From Ruegeria sp. Ofav3-42 (GTDB taxonomy: Bacteria; Pseudomonadota; Alphaproteobacteria; Rhodobacterales; Rhodobacteraceae): 64,000 nt of DNA. The stretch's first letter is position 1. Each line of letters begins with the position of its first letter. Positions 9,029 to 17,894 of the stretch are shown piece after piece. The position numbers were made by a program, and so were the translations under genes. A model generated the notes under the pieces. It had not been told where the DNA came from. It was given only the letters and a program-made list of their open reading frames with translations, and ran no database searches. The stretch spans positions 62,001 through 126,000 of the forward strand of contig NZ_JAKRGB010000005.1 in the NCBI RefSeq assembly GCF_022347725.1, given 5' to 3'.

Positions 9029-9999
9029 TGGCAAAACCTTCGGTTCTTGTGACCCGCCGCTGGCCCGCTGCCGTCGAGGCGCAGCTGGCCGAGAATTACA
9101 ACGCTGTACTCAACACCGGGGACAAACCTATGTCCCCGGCTGAAATCCGCGAGGCTTTGAAACGCTATGATGCGGTACTGCCTACGGTCACCGACACTCT
9201 GAATGCCGAAGCCTTGGATGTTCCCGGCGCGCAAACCAAGATCCTTGCCAACTATGGCGTTGGATTCAGCCATATTTGCGAACCCTTGGCGCGCGAACTG
9301 GGCATGACGGTGACAAACACGCCCGACGTTTTGTCCGAATGCACCGCCGATATTGCCATGACCCTGATGTTGATGGTGGCCCGGCGTGCGGGCGAAGGTG
9401 AGCGTGAACTGCGCTCAGGCAATTGGACTGGCTGGCGACCCACACATTTGGTGGGCACCAAGGTTAGTGGCAAGACTCTGGGCATCATCGGATATGGCCG
9501 CATCGGTCAAGAGTTGGCTCGCCGCGCACATCACGGGTTTGGTATGGACATCCTCGTTTACAACCGCAGCCAGGTCTCGCCTGATGTATTGGCGTCCTGT
9601 AACGCGACCCAAGTGGACACGATCGACGATCTCTTACCTCAGTGTGATTTCGTGTCGTTGCACTGTCCCGGTGGCACAGCGAACCGGCATTTGATCAATT
9701 CGCGCCGTTTGAGCCTGATGAAGCCCGACGCATTCCTGATCAATACCGCGCGCGGTGAGGTGATCGACGAATGGGCCCTGATCCAGGCACTGATGTTCGA
9801 CATGATCGGTGGCGCCGCACTGGACGTGTTCGATGGTGAACCCCGGATTAGCCCGGACCTTTTGCAATGCGACAACCTTGTGATGTTGCCGCATCTGGGC
9901 AGTGCCACTCGTGAAGCGCGCGAAGCCATGGGCTTCCGTGTTCTGGACAACCTCGGAGACTTCTTCGCGGGCCGTGCGCCGCGTGATCGCGTGATCTGA
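9028..9999 (+). CDS. hprA: Hydroxypyruvate reductase / D-2-hydroxyacid dehydrogenase
   Basis: A 323-residue NAD(P)H-dependent D-2-hydroxyacid dehydrogenase. In this context it should reduce hydroxypyruvate to D-glycerate, the step after SgaA. The Rossmann motif [15 protein letters not shown] lies near residue 154, preceded by the catalytic-domain segment [10 protein letters not shown]. The later motifs [35 protein letters not shown] (catalytic Arg and Glu region) and [16 protein letters not shown] (catalytic His) are all present. The start codon overlaps the mtkB stop. A strong intrinsic terminator follows the gene, which separates it from glyA. A glyoxylate/glycerate dehydrogenase activity is also possible for this family. 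Confidence 0.9.
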   Translation: MAKPSVLVTRRWPAAVEAQLAENYNAVLNTGDKPMSPAEIREALKRYDAVLPTVTDTLNAEALDVPGAQTKILANYGVGFSHICEPLARELGMTVTNTPDVLSECTADIAMTLMLMVARRAGEGERELRSGNWTGWRPTHLVGTKVSGKTLGIIGYGRIGQELARRAHHGFGMDILVYNRSQVSPDVLASCNATQVDTIDDLLPQCDFVSLHCPGGTANRHLINSRRLSLMKPDAFLINTARGEVIDEWALIQALMFDMIGGAALDVFDGEPRISPDLLQCDNLVMLPHLGSATREAREAMGFRVLDNLGDFFAGRAPRDRVI

Positions 10000-10013
10000 C
10001 CCAATCCCCACTT

Positions 10014-10052
10014 GGCCGCTCACCGGCATGGTCCGGTTGAGTGGCCTTTTTT
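10014..10052 (+). terminator. Intercistronic terminator or attenuator between hprA and glyA
   Basis: GGCCGCTCACCGG (10014-10026) pairs with CCGGTTGAGTGGCC (10033-10046) with one bulged base and one G-U pair. It is followed at once by six T and then by the glyA ribosome binding site AGGAGG. It has the form of a Rho-independent terminator, yet the next gene on the same strand begins 15 bp later. Confidence 0.75.
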
Positions 10053-10066
10053 CAGGAGGTTTCAAA

Positions 10067-11362
10067 ATGAACGCCCCCCATCGTACCGACGGATTTTTCA
10101 CCCAGTCTTTATCTGACCGTGATCCTGAGCTGTTCGGCTCGATCACATCCGAGCTGGGTCGCCAGCGTGATGAGATCGAGCTGATCGCGTCCGAGAACAT
10201 CGTCTCTGCCGCCGTGATGGAGGCGCAGGGCTCGGTGATGACCAACAAATACGCCGAAGGTTACCCCGGTCGGCGCTACTATGGTGGCTGCCAGTTCGTT
10301 GATATCGCCGAGAATCTGGCCATCGACCGCGCCAAAGAGCTGTTTGGTTGTGAGTTCGCCAACGTTCAGCCGAACTCGGGCAGCCAGGCCAACCAGGGTG
10401 TGTTTCAGGCGCTGATCAAACCCGGCGACACCATTCTGGGCATGAGCCTGGACGCGGGTGGTCACCTGACCCATGGCGCCCGCCCGAACCAGTCGGGCAA
10501 GTGGTTCAACGCGGTGCAGTACGGCGTCCGCAAGGAAGACAACATGCTGGACTACGATCAGGTCGAGGCGCTGGCAAAAGAGCACCAGCCCAAGCTGATC
10601 ATCGCAGGCGGCTCGGCCATTCCGCGCCAGATCGACTTTGCCCGCATGCGCGAGATTGCCGACATGGTCGGCGCCTATCTGCACGTGGACATGGCGCATT
10701 TTGCCGGTCTGGTCGCCGCAGGCGAGCATCCCAGCCCCTTCCCGCATGCGCATGTGGCGACCACCACCACGCACAAGACCCTGCGCGGTCCGCGTGGCGG
10801 CATGATCCTGACCAATGATGAAGATATCGCTAAGAAAGTGAATTCGGCGATCTTCCCCGGCATTCAGGGCGGTCCGCTGATGCATGTGATCGCGGCCAAG
10901 GCGGTGGCCTTTGGCGAGGCGCTGCAGCCAGCCTTCAAGGACTACATCAAGCAGGTTGTCGTCAATTCGCAGGCGCTGTCGGATCAGCTGATCAAGGGCG
11001 GTCTGGACACCGTGACGCACGGCACCGACACCCACGTCGTACTGGTCGACCTGCGCCCCAAAGGCGTCAAGGGCAACGCCACCGAGAAGGCCTTGGGTCG
11101 CGCGCATATCACCTGCAACAAGAACGGCGTGCCATTTGATCCGGAAAAGCCGACCATCACGTCGGGCATCCGTCTGGGCTCACCCGCCGGCACCACCCGC
11201 GGCTTTGGTGAGATCGAATTCCGCCAGATCGCGGACTGGATCATCGAGGTCGTCGACGGCTTGGCCGCCAATGGCGAAGACGGCAACGGCGCGGTCGAGG
11301 CCAAGGTCAAAGCCGAAGTCGCCGAACTCTGCGCGCGATTCCCAATCTATCCGAACCTGTAA
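10067..11362 (+). CDS. glyA: Serine hydroxymethyltransferase
   Basis: A 431-residue PLP enzyme that interconverts glycine plus methylene-tetrahydrofolate with serine. In the serine cycle it is the C1 entry step. Family signatures are clear: [11 protein letters not shown] near the N-terminus, [26 protein letters not shown], and the PLP lysine in [16 protein letters not shown]. The start is fixed by AGGAGG about 6 bp before the ATG. The gene lies between a terminator hairpin and mcl, 18 bp from the next gene, so glyA-mcl may form its own transcript or depend on read-through from hprA. Third-position GC looks higher than in the neighbours, as is common for highly expressed genes. Confidence 0.96.
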   Translation: MNAPHRTDGFFTQSLSDRDPELFGSITSELGRQRDEIELIASENIVSAAVMEAQGSVMTNKYAEGYPGRRYYGGCQFVDIAENLAIDRAKELFGCEFANVQPNSGSQANQGVFQALIKPGDTILGMSLDAGGHLTHGARPNQSGKWFNAVQYGVRKEDNMLDYDQVEALAKEHQPKLIIAGGSAIPRQIDFARMREIADMVGAYLHVDMAHFAGLVAAGEHPSPFPHAHVATTTTHKTLRGPRGGMILTNDEDIAKKVNSAIFPGIQGGPLMHVIAAKAVAFGEALQPAFKDYIKQVVVNSQALSDQLIKGGLDTVTHGTDTHVVLVDLRPKGVKGNATEKALGRAHITCNKNGVPFDPEKPTITSGIRLGSPAGTTRGFGEIEFRQIADWIIEVVDGLAANGEDGNGAVEAKVKAEVAELCARFPIYPNL

Positions 11363-11380
11363 GACAAAGGACCCTAAACC

Positions 11381-12358
11381 ATGAGCTTTCATTCCATTGA
11401 ACAAGCCCCCGGCCGACTGAACCGTAGCGAACTGGCTGTCCCCGGTAGCCAGCCCGGCATGTTTGAAAAGGCGGCCAAGTCCGATGTGGACGTCATCTTC
11501 CTCGATCTGGAAGACGCTGTTGCGCCGGACGAAAAGGAACAGGCGCGAAAGAACATCATCCAAGCGCTGAATGATATCGACTGGGGCAACAAGACCATGT
11601 CGGTACGGATCAATGGTCTGGATACCCACTATATGTACCGCGATGTGGTGGATGTGGTCGAACAGGCTGGCGAGCGGCTGGATCTGATCATGATCCCCAA
11701 AGTTGGAACCGCAGCCGATGTTTACGCCGTCGACATGCTGGTGACTCAGATCGAGGACGCCAAGGGCTACAAGAAGAGGATCGGGTTCGAGCACATCATC
11801 GAAACTGCGCTTGGGATGCAGAACGTCAGCGACATCGCTGCGGCGTCGAAGCGTAACGAAAGCCTGCATTTCGGTGTGGCTGATTACGCGGCCTCGACCC
11901 GTGCGCGCACCACGATTATCGGCGGTGTGAACCCTGACTATTCGGTTTTGACGGACGCAGATGCTGACGGAGGTCGCCTGACCCATTGGGGTGATATGTG
12001 GCACTATGCGCTGGCCCGCATGGTTGTCGCGGCGCGCGCGAACGGGCTGCGCCCGATCGATGGACCTTTCGGCGATTTCCAGGATCCGGACGGATACCGC
12101 GCCGCCGCCAAGCGTGCAGCGGTGTTGGGCTGTGAAGGCAAATGGGCCATTCATCCCAGCCAGATTGCACTGGCCAATGAGGTCATGTCGCCCTCCGACG
12201 CGGAAGTGAACAAGGCTCAGCGTATTCTGGTTGCCATGGCCGAGGCCGAAGCATCCGGTAAAGGCGCTGTATCCCTGGACGGCCGTCTGATCGACTACGC
12301 CTCGATCCGTCAGGCCGAAGTACTGGTGGAAAAAGCCGGTCAAATTGCTGCAGCTTGA
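11381..12358 (+). CDS. mcl: L-malyl-CoA / beta-methylmalyl-CoA lyase
   Basis: A 325-residue HpcH/HpaI-CitE superfamily lyase that cleaves malyl-CoA to acetyl-CoA and glyoxylate, closing the serine cycle. It opens with MSFHSIEQAPGRLNRSELAVPGSQPGMFEKA, the characteristic start of Rhodobacterales Mcl1. Visible features are the Mg-binding acidic segment VIFLDLEDAVAPDEKEQAR, the CoA/substrate loop MIPKVGTAADVYAVD, the catalytic-region Glu in FEHIIETALGM, and WAIHPSQIALAN near the C-terminus. The same enzyme could act on beta-methylmalyl-CoA in the ethylmalonyl-CoA pathway. A terminator hairpin follows the gene. Confidence 0.93.
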   Translation: MSFHSIEQAPGRLNRSELAVPGSQPGMFEKAAKSDVDVIFLDLEDAVAPDEKEQARKNIIQALNDIDWGNKTMSVRINGLDTHYMYRDVVDVVEQAGERLDLIMIPKVGTAADVYAVDMLVTQIEDAKGYKKRIGFEHIIETALGMQNVSDIAAASKRNESLHFGVADYAASTRARTTIIGGVNPDYSVLTDADADGGRLTHWGDMWHYALARMVVAARANGLRPIDGPFGDFQDPDGYRAAAKRAAVLGCEGKWAIHPSQIALANEVMSPSDAEVNKAQRILVAMAEAEASGKGAVSLDGRLIDYASIRQAEVLVEKAGQIAAA

Positions 12359-12382
12359 GCCGCCACAGTTCAAAACTGCCAA

Positions 12383-12418
12383 GGCGCAGGGCCATTTTGG
12401 CTCTGCGCCTCGTCTTTT
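12383..12418 (+). terminator. Terminator after mcl
   Basis: GGCGCAGGGCC (12383-12393) pairs with GGCTCTGCGCC (12399-12409) through a five-base loop, with one G-U pair, followed by TCGTCTTTT. It lies 25 bp after the mcl stop and ends the serine-cycle locus. The rest of the gap to 12616 shows only a direct repeat, ATACAGT, at two sites just before the AraC-type gene. Confidence 0.7.
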
Positions 12419-12616
12419 GAGGACCCCGGGTTGACCTGAGAAATGTATCACCACTCGAGTGGGACAGTCATACCGGTTGCTTCTTGCTTTCAATCTGTTG
12501 ATCGGTTCAAAGTAGCCGTTCGCCGAGTGATGTTAAGGCGCCTCAGCGACCGCTGACGGGGTCCGCATCCTGACTTAAGGGGCATCGCGCAGGCAAATAC
12601 AGTAAGATACAGTCGA

Positions 12617-13582
12617 ATGTTAGAACCTGCATCGAAATCGAAGACCGAACGACAGATAACCTTTGAGATTTTTGTCCAAGGGGAATTCGCATACCTTGAG
12701 CTTTCATCGATCATAGCCGTTTTGCAGACGGCAAATGACGTTCTCAACCGCGACCTCTTTCAGTGGCTGATAACGTCTGACACGCCTGGTCTGGTAACCA
12801 GCTGCTCTGACCTGATTGTGCGGGCAAAACCCGCAATTGCTGACCAATATCTCAGTGACTGTTTGTGTGTTGTCGGAGGCCAAATAAGTGACGTCAATTC
12901 CTGGTTGCGACGCGTTCGGGCGATGCAGAAACTCAAGCGACCGGTTGCCTTGTTTTCGGACGCGGCCAGAGAGTACATCAAGGCGACAGCCCCGCAGGGA
13001 GGACCTGTTACAACGCATTGGCGGGACGTCGGGTTGTTGCGGGAAGTCGGAGATTATCCGACACTTTCAGAATCCCTTGTCGCCCGAAACGGAACTGTCT
13101 TAACGTGCGCCGGTCACGGACATGCAGCCGAGGCAACTATCGGCATTCTTGCTGAGGTACTTGAACCTCAGGACCGCGCGGAACTCGCCTGCCAACTGAT
13201 GCTGAACAATGTTCGTGGCCACGCTCAGGAGCAACCCAAAGGCCTGAGCGCCAATCCAAACTTTCTTGAAAAGCGGCTTCAAAACGCGATCCGCATCATG
13301 GAGGAGAACACTGAGCATCCGTTGCCAACGGCCAGCCTTGCCCGACGCGTGGGCATTTCGACCCGGCAGCTTGAACGGCAGTTCATGCTGAATTTGGGTA
13401 CGTCACCCGGTAAATTTTACAGGAAGCTTCGACTGAAAAAAGCATATACTCTAGTCTCAAACACGCAGATGCCGGTCATTGATATTGCAATTGCATGCGG
13501 GTTCTCATCCACGTCCACGCTCGCACAAACTTTCAAGGCAGAGTACGGTAAGACACCGAAACAACTGCGGCGAGCTGAATGA
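12617..13582 (+). CDS. GlxA/GbdR-type AraC family transcriptional regulator
   Basis: A 321-residue regulator with an N-terminal DJ-1/PfpI-like (class I glutamine amidotransferase-like) domain over residues about 10-200 and a C-terminal AraC-type double helix-turn-helix over about 225-321. The latter is visible in LPTASLARRVGISTRQLERQF and IDIAIACGFSSTSTLAQTFKAEYGKTPKQLRR. The family includes GbdR and CdhR, which regulate glycine betaine and carnitine catabolism, so a link to methylated-amine or C1 metabolism is plausible but unproven. It lies on the same strand downstream of the serine-cycle genes with its own 200-bp upstream region. The start ATG has no clear Shine-Dalgarno site. Confidence 0.85.
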   Translation: MLEPASKSKTERQITFEIFVQGEFAYLELSSIIAVLQTANDVLNRDLFQWLITSDTPGLVTSCSDLIVRAKPAIADQYLSDCLCVVGGQISDVNSWLRRVRAMQKLKRPVALFSDAAREYIKATAPQGGPVTTHWRDVGLLREVGDYPTLSESLVARNGTVLTCAGHGHAAEATIGILAEVLEPQDRAELACQLMLNNVRGHAQEQPKGLSANPNFLEKRLQNAIRIMEENTEHPLPTASLARRVGISTRQLERQFMLNLGTSPGKFYRKLRLKKAYTLVSNTQMPVIDIAIACGFSSTSTLAQTFKAEYGKTPKQLRRAE

Positions 13583-13603
13583 TGTGAACGAGGGCCTTCG
13601 TTC

Positions 13604-13625
13604 GAACCGCCGTTTTTGGTGGTTC
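13604..13625. terminator. Small hairpin between convergent genes
   Basis: GAACCGCC (13604-13611) pairs with GGTGGTTC (13618-13625) across a GTTTTT loop in the 41-bp gap between the convergent AraC-type and cyclase genes, overlapping the cyclase stop. There is no T-run. It may act as a shared end signal; this is only suggestive. Confidence 0.35.
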
Positions 13626-15507
13626 ACCCCGCAGGAACACCATGGTCCTTCGTATCGTCGTTGTTGGGCACGTCATCAATTCGGTAGACGTTCACCTTTC
13701 CCTGTCGACCTCTAACAGGGAATTCGCCAACGTGAACCAGATGGAAAGACGCGCCGATTAGCTTTGCGGTCGCATCGCTGATCAGAATCTTGGTCTGGTC
13801 GTCGGTCGACAGATCCCCGGCCAGAGTTTCGATCCGGGCGCAGGTATTCACGGTATCGCCGATGACGGTGTAATTCATCCTTTCCAAAGCGCCAATGTTC
13901 CCGACAATAAGCGGCCCGGTATGAACTGCGATCTTGACGCCATACGTAACCCCAGCCTCGGCCAGAGACTGCTTGATGGCCACGGCTGCACGACAGGCAC
14001 GATCGGCATGATCTTTCTGTTCCCGAGGTGCCCCCCAGAACGCCATCGCAGCATCGCCGATATACTTGTCGAGGGTGCCGCCTTCGGCCTGAATGCAGCG
14101 GTTCAGGATCTCGAAGTGGTGGTTCAGCATCTCGGCCGTGGCTTGCGGGGTCATGGATTCCGATGCCGCCGTGAAACCTACGATGTCGGCAAACATGACG
14201 GTCAGTTCAACTTCGCGAGGTTCGACAACATCGGGGTCTCCGGTCTTCAACAGTTGCCGGACCAGAGTTCGGGGCAGGTATGTTTCGAACCAGCGCAGCC
14301 CGTCGAGCATCTTGTTGAAAGCCGCAGCCTGCAAATTCAGTTCCGCGACACGAGAAGGAGGCAGATAGTCGATCTGATCCAGATTCAGTTCGCTGATCTT
14401 CATAGCCTCTTCGGTCGACCTGTGGATCGGTGCCGCCAGCCTTCTGGCCAGCAGCAGCGCCGCAAGTACGGAAGCGATAAGTAACCCGCCACTGACCAGC
14501 GCCGCGTCACTCAGGCGCGACCATTGATTGCTCCAATCGCTAAGCGGGGAATACTGGCCGATGATCCACGGCTCCGCGCCAAACCCATAGACGGTGCTGG
14601 TCAGAACCAGTTGTTCGGTGTCTGCGACCTCGACCACATACCCATCAAATGAGCGGTCAGTGCCTTGGAATTCAGGCGCTTGTCTCAACATCTGCGAGAT
14701 GACCGCATCGCCCAGTGTTGCAATCGAATGCAGGGGTGCATCCGAATTCAACTCAGTTGCCGAAAGGTTCAGCAGTTTTGGGTGCGCCAGAACACGGTTC
14801 TTTCCGTACAGTATGAAACCGGTTGCACCGTATTTGCCTCCCAACTCACCGACAATGTCCGAGAAGTGATGCACTGTCGAAGAGACAAGCACAGCGCCCA
14901 GAAACACGTCGTTCTTGTAGGCCGGTACGGTCGCCGAGATGTGCGTTCTGCCCTGATCGAAAAAGGGTTCGTTCCAGAACAGGCCGCCATACCCCTTAAC
15001 GTCTTTCAGAAACCGAAGCGTCCCGGCAGCAGGGGGTTCGTTTTCAGAGACGAAGGTCGGCCCTTCAGGTCCAGCTATGTGAGTTGTGACGAAAAGGCTG
15101 CCGTCAGGGTAAACAACGGCAAGGTCGGTCAAATAAGGCGCCGACGCTGCAACACCTTTGAAGTAAGCCTCCAGAAATTCGGTGTCTGAAAGGTCGACGT
15201 CACCTAAGCTCGCGTCTTTCTGCAGGGATTTCGCAAGTTCCTCGATCGGCGTTGTCAGGCTGAAGATATTGTCCTCGATGGATTCGACGATCATCGAGGC
15301 AGAAGTGTTCAGCAATTCAGTAGTGTTTTGAACATTGGCGTATGTGGATACAAACAATACCGCTCCCGCCGAAAGCGCCACCAATCCACCGATGGCCAGC
15401 GCCAGCAGTGCAGAGATCTTGATTTTGATTCTGGATCGGGGGCTGTCCGCCCGCTTACCGGCTTGGACTAAGCCGGTGCGTTCCAGATGTTTGTCTTCTG
15501 TGACCAT
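13624..15507 (-). CDS. Membrane-bound class III adenylate/guanylate cyclase with extracytoplasmic sensor
   Basis: A 627-residue membrane sensor-cyclase. One transmembrane helix lies at about 29-55 (ALLALAIGGLVALSAGAVLFV). A large extracytoplasmic region with a dCache-like pattern follows (LTDLAVVYPDGSLFVTTHI, TGFILYGKNRVLAHP). A second helix near 340 (LVSGGLLIASVLAALLLARRL) leads to a HAMP-like linker and a C-terminal cyclase domain. That domain has metal aspartates in VMFADIVGFTAASE and YIGDAAMAFWGAP and the transition-state region MNYTVIGDTVNTCARIE. It should make a cyclic nucleotide in response to an external ligand. No effector gene is adjacent. It stands alone on the minus strand. Confidence 0.87.
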   Translation of the reverse strand: MVTEDKHLERTGLVQAGKRADSPRSRIKIKISALLALAIGGLVALSAGAVLFVSTYANVQNTTELLNTSASMIVESIEDNIFSLTTPIEELAKSLQKDASLGDVDLSDTEFLEAYFKGVAASAPYLTDLAVVYPDGSLFVTTHIAGPEGPTFVSENEPPAAGTLRFLKDVKGYGGLFWNEPFFDQGRTHISATVPAYKNDVFLGAVLVSSTVHHFSDIVGELGGKYGATGFILYGKNRVLAHPKLLNLSATELNSDAPLHSIATLGDAVISQMLRQAPEFQGTDRSFDGYVVEVADTEQLVLTSTVYGFGAEPWIIGQYSPLSDWSNQWSRLSDAALVSGGLLIASVLAALLLARRLAAPIHRSTEEAMKISELNLDQIDYLPPSRVAELNLQAAAFNKMLDGLRWFETYLPRTLVRQLLKTGDPDVVEPREVELTVMFADIVGFTAASESMTPQATAEMLNHHFEILNRCIQAEGGTLDKYIGDAAMAFWGAPREQKDHADRACRAAVAIKQSLAEAGVTYGVKIAVHTGPLIVGNIGALERMNYTVIGDTVNTCARIETLAGDLSTDDQTKILISDATAKLIGASFHLVHVGEFPVRGRQGKVNVYRIDDVPNNDDTKDHGVPAG

Positions 15508-15667
15508 TATTGAACGATATTTTGCTTGTGGGCTCGTTTCAACGCAGTTGAAGCCTTAACCTTGCGATATCGCGTGAGAGGTTGATGCAAAACGCGCGCA
15601 TTATTCAATGCGAGGCCAAAACCTGCGGACCTACTATGCCTAACGTATGATCCAGGCGACGCCGCTG

Positions 15668-16360
15668 CTAGCCGAGGTACTCTCGCAAGCTCGGCGGAGG
15701 GTTCTCAAAAAGCTGCTCGGTCACTGCAGGGGGGTGCGCTATCTCATCCGCCACAAGAACCGTTTGCTGGGCGATGCGGCGCGCGTCCTGCGGATCATGG
15801 CTGACCATCAATAAAGTGGTGTCGCTCTCGGCCACCAGATCGGCCACCAGATCAAGCATTTCGGCCTTGAGCGCAGGTCCCAGAGCCGCAAAGGGTTCGT
15901 CCAAAAGCAAAATCTCGCGCCGCTGCACAAGGACTCGGGCCAATGCGACCCGGCTTTGCTGGCCGCCTGACAGTTCCGATGGCCGCCGCCCTCCAAGCCC
16001 GGGCAGGGCGACCCGATCCAGTGCCGATTGCACTTGTGTTTCCTCATCTTTCGAAAGGCGGCCGTTTGGGCGCAGGCCCAAGGCGATGTTCTGTTCGGCC
16101 GTCAAATGCGGAAACAGGTTCCCGTCCTGAAACAGCATCGCCAATGGGCGCTTACCGGGGTGCAGATTGGAAACACACTTATGCTTCCAGAAGATCTGGC
16201 CCCGCTTGAGGTCTCGAAAACCCGCAATGGTTTCAAGCAATGTGGACTTTCCCGCCCCGGATGGGCCGATAATGGCAACGCTGGTTCCAGCCTCGATCTG
16301 AATGTTAGCGCGCAGGGTGAAATTGCCGTTTTTAATCAAACAGTCGTCAAGCTTCAGCAT
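15668..16360 (-). CDS. thiQ: Thiamine ABC transporter ATP-binding protein
   Basis: A 230-residue ABC ATPase that energises thiamine/TPP uptake with ThiB and ThiP. Walker A is IIGPSGAGKST, the signature motif is LSGGQQSRVALARVL, and Walker B is ILLLDEPFAALG, followed by the switch histidine in LMVSHD. The ATG at 16360 starts at MLKLDDCLI and overlaps the end of thiP by about 14 bp, a normal arrangement for thiBPQ operons. The TPP riboswitch upstream of thiB supports the substrate assignment strongly. The 160 bp upstream of it on the plus side (15508-15667) hold no recognised feature. Confidence 0.93.
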   Translation of the reverse strand: MLKLDDCLIKNGNFTLRANIQIEAGTSVAIIGPSGAGKSTLLETIAGFRDLKRGQIFWKHKCVSNLHPGKRPLAMLFQDGNLFPHLTAEQNIALGLRPNGRLSKDEETQVQSALDRVALPGLGGRRPSELSGGQQSRVALARVLVQRREILLLDEPFAALGPALKAEMLDLVADLVAESDTTLLMVSHDPQDARRIAQQTVLVADEIAHPPAVTEQLFENPPPSLREYLG

Positions 16361-17894
16361 GCCAGCGCCCTCCTCGGTCCAAAAGCCAGAATGCACCCAT
16401 CGACAGCAGCAGTAACAGTAGTGCGCCCCCCGCGGCGGCCTGCATCTGATAGGCCCCCATCAACCGATAAATCTGCAAGGGCAGCGTTGCGATCTGCGGA
16501 TCGGCAAACAGCGCGATCACGCCTAGGTCGCCCATGGATAGCGCGGCCCCAAGACCGGCAGCAAAGCAGATTTGCGGGCGCATACGAGGCAGCAGGACGC
16601 GCGCAAAAAATGTCCCTTTGCCCATGTCCAGTGAGATCGCAAGCCGACCGTGCCGAGTCACGACGTCACGCGCTGCGGGTACAAGAATGCGAAGGGCAAA
16701 GGGCAGAGCCATCGCCGCATTCACCAATGCCGTCACGGGCAGTGCGAGTGTTGTTGGATTTGCCAATGGGCGGATCAGGATGAACAGGCCAGTGCCAATC
16801 ACTAAAGGTGAAGCCGCCAATCCCAAAATACCGCTAAGCTCCACTATTCCATAACGTCCGGTCGCAACCGCGGCGGCCATGGGGAGTGCAAGTAACAAAA
16901 GAATGGCAGTGCTGGCTGCGGCAACAATGATTGAAGTCAGGGCCGCACGAAACACCATCGCGGGCATTTCAAACAGCCCTGCAAAACCGGAGATTACCAC
17001 TGACGCGAGTGGGAGAAGCAGAAAAGTGGCCGCTGTAAGAATCCAGAACGCGTCAAGTGTAGGTGTTCCACCGTCCCAGCGGCGTATGGCGCGATCAAGG
17101 CCTGTTCCAAATCCATCTCCGCGTGAAAACTTCAGCGCGGCGAATGCAGCGACGGCAGTCAGGGCCAATTGCAGCGCGGAAAGCAGCGCCGCGCGACCGA
17201 GGTCGAAATCATAGGTAAATGCCTGATAGATTGCCAACTCAATCGTTGTTGCCCTCGGACCTCCACCAAGGGTGAGCGCAACGGCGAAGCTTGTCAGGCA
17301 AATGGCGAAGACCACCGCCAGAACGCCCGGTAGAATGCGCAGGAGCATGGGCAGCTCGATCAATCGGAACATCGCCGCACCGTTGCAGCCCAGTTGCGCG
17401 GCCAGACGAAATCGCTCAGCGGGAATCTCCTGCCAGGCCTGCAGCACAAGGCGCGTAGCCAAGGGCAGGTTAAAAAACAAATGCGCCAGCACAACCCCGT
17501 GCAGCCCGTAGATGCGGATGGGCGGCAGGCCAAAAAGACCCAGAAGGTCAGAAATCCAACCGGACCGTCCGAAGACCTGCAACAGCCCAAGGATGGCTAC
17601 GATGACAGGAAGGATAAACGGTGCACCGAGAAGGGCGATCAAAGCGCGTCGGCCCCGGAACCGCCGACGAGCGAGGGCTCGGGCCACCGGAACGGCTAGC
17701 AAGACGCTGAACAGGGCTGACAGCGTGGATTGGGTCAGCGTGAACTTTAGCGCCGCCCAGTCGGCGGGGCTGAACCCGCTGCTGGTTTCGGCACGTAGTG
17801 CGACAGCCGCAAGTGTACCCAGTATCAGCGTGGCGACCAAAGCCGCCGCGCCGATACCCGGCCAGGGGCTTACTGGCTGAGCGCGTTCTGCCAT
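16347..17894 (-). CDS. thiP: Thiamine ABC transporter permease
   Basis: A 515-residue double-length inner-membrane permease, a fusion of two BPD_transp_1 modules as in E. coli ThiP. Each half carries an EAA-type loop: AWQEIPAERFRLAAQLGCNGAAMFRLIELPML near residues 168-200, and RHGRLAISLDMGKGTFFARVLLPRMR in the second half. About twelve hydrophobic segments are visible. The start overlaps the 3' end of thiB by about 25 bp and its end overlaps thiQ, so the three genes are one translationally coupled operon under the TPP riboswitch. Confidence 0.93.
   Translation of the reverse strand: MAERAQPVSPWPGIGAAALVATLILGTLAAVALRAETSSGFSPADWAALKFTLTQSTLSALFSVLLAVPVARALARRRFRGRRALIALLGAPFILPVIVAILGLLQVFGRSGWISDLLGLFGLPPIRIYGLHGVVLAHLFFNLPLATRLVLQAWQEIPAERFRLAAQLGCNGAAMFRLIELPMLLRILPGVLAVVFAICLTSFAVALTLGGGPRATTIELAIYQAFTYDFDLGRAALLSALQLALTAVAAFAALKFSRGDGFGTGLDRAIRRWDGGTPTLDAFWILTAATFLLLPLASVVISGFAGLFEMPAMVFRAALTSIIVAAASTAILLLLALPMAAAVATGRYGIVELSGILGLAASPLVIGTGLFILIRPLANPTTLALPVTALVNAAMALPFALRILVPAARDVVTRHGRLAISLDMGKGTFFARVLLPRMRPQICFAAGLGAALSMGDLGVIALFADPQIATLPLQIYRLMGAYQMQAAAGGALLLLLLSMGAFWLLDRGGRWHAEA

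Noticed and set aside
11180-12493. A 437-codon minus-strand frame across mcl
   Set aside because: It is antisense to the clear mcl coding sequence and glyA end, with no ribosome site and no recognisable domain.
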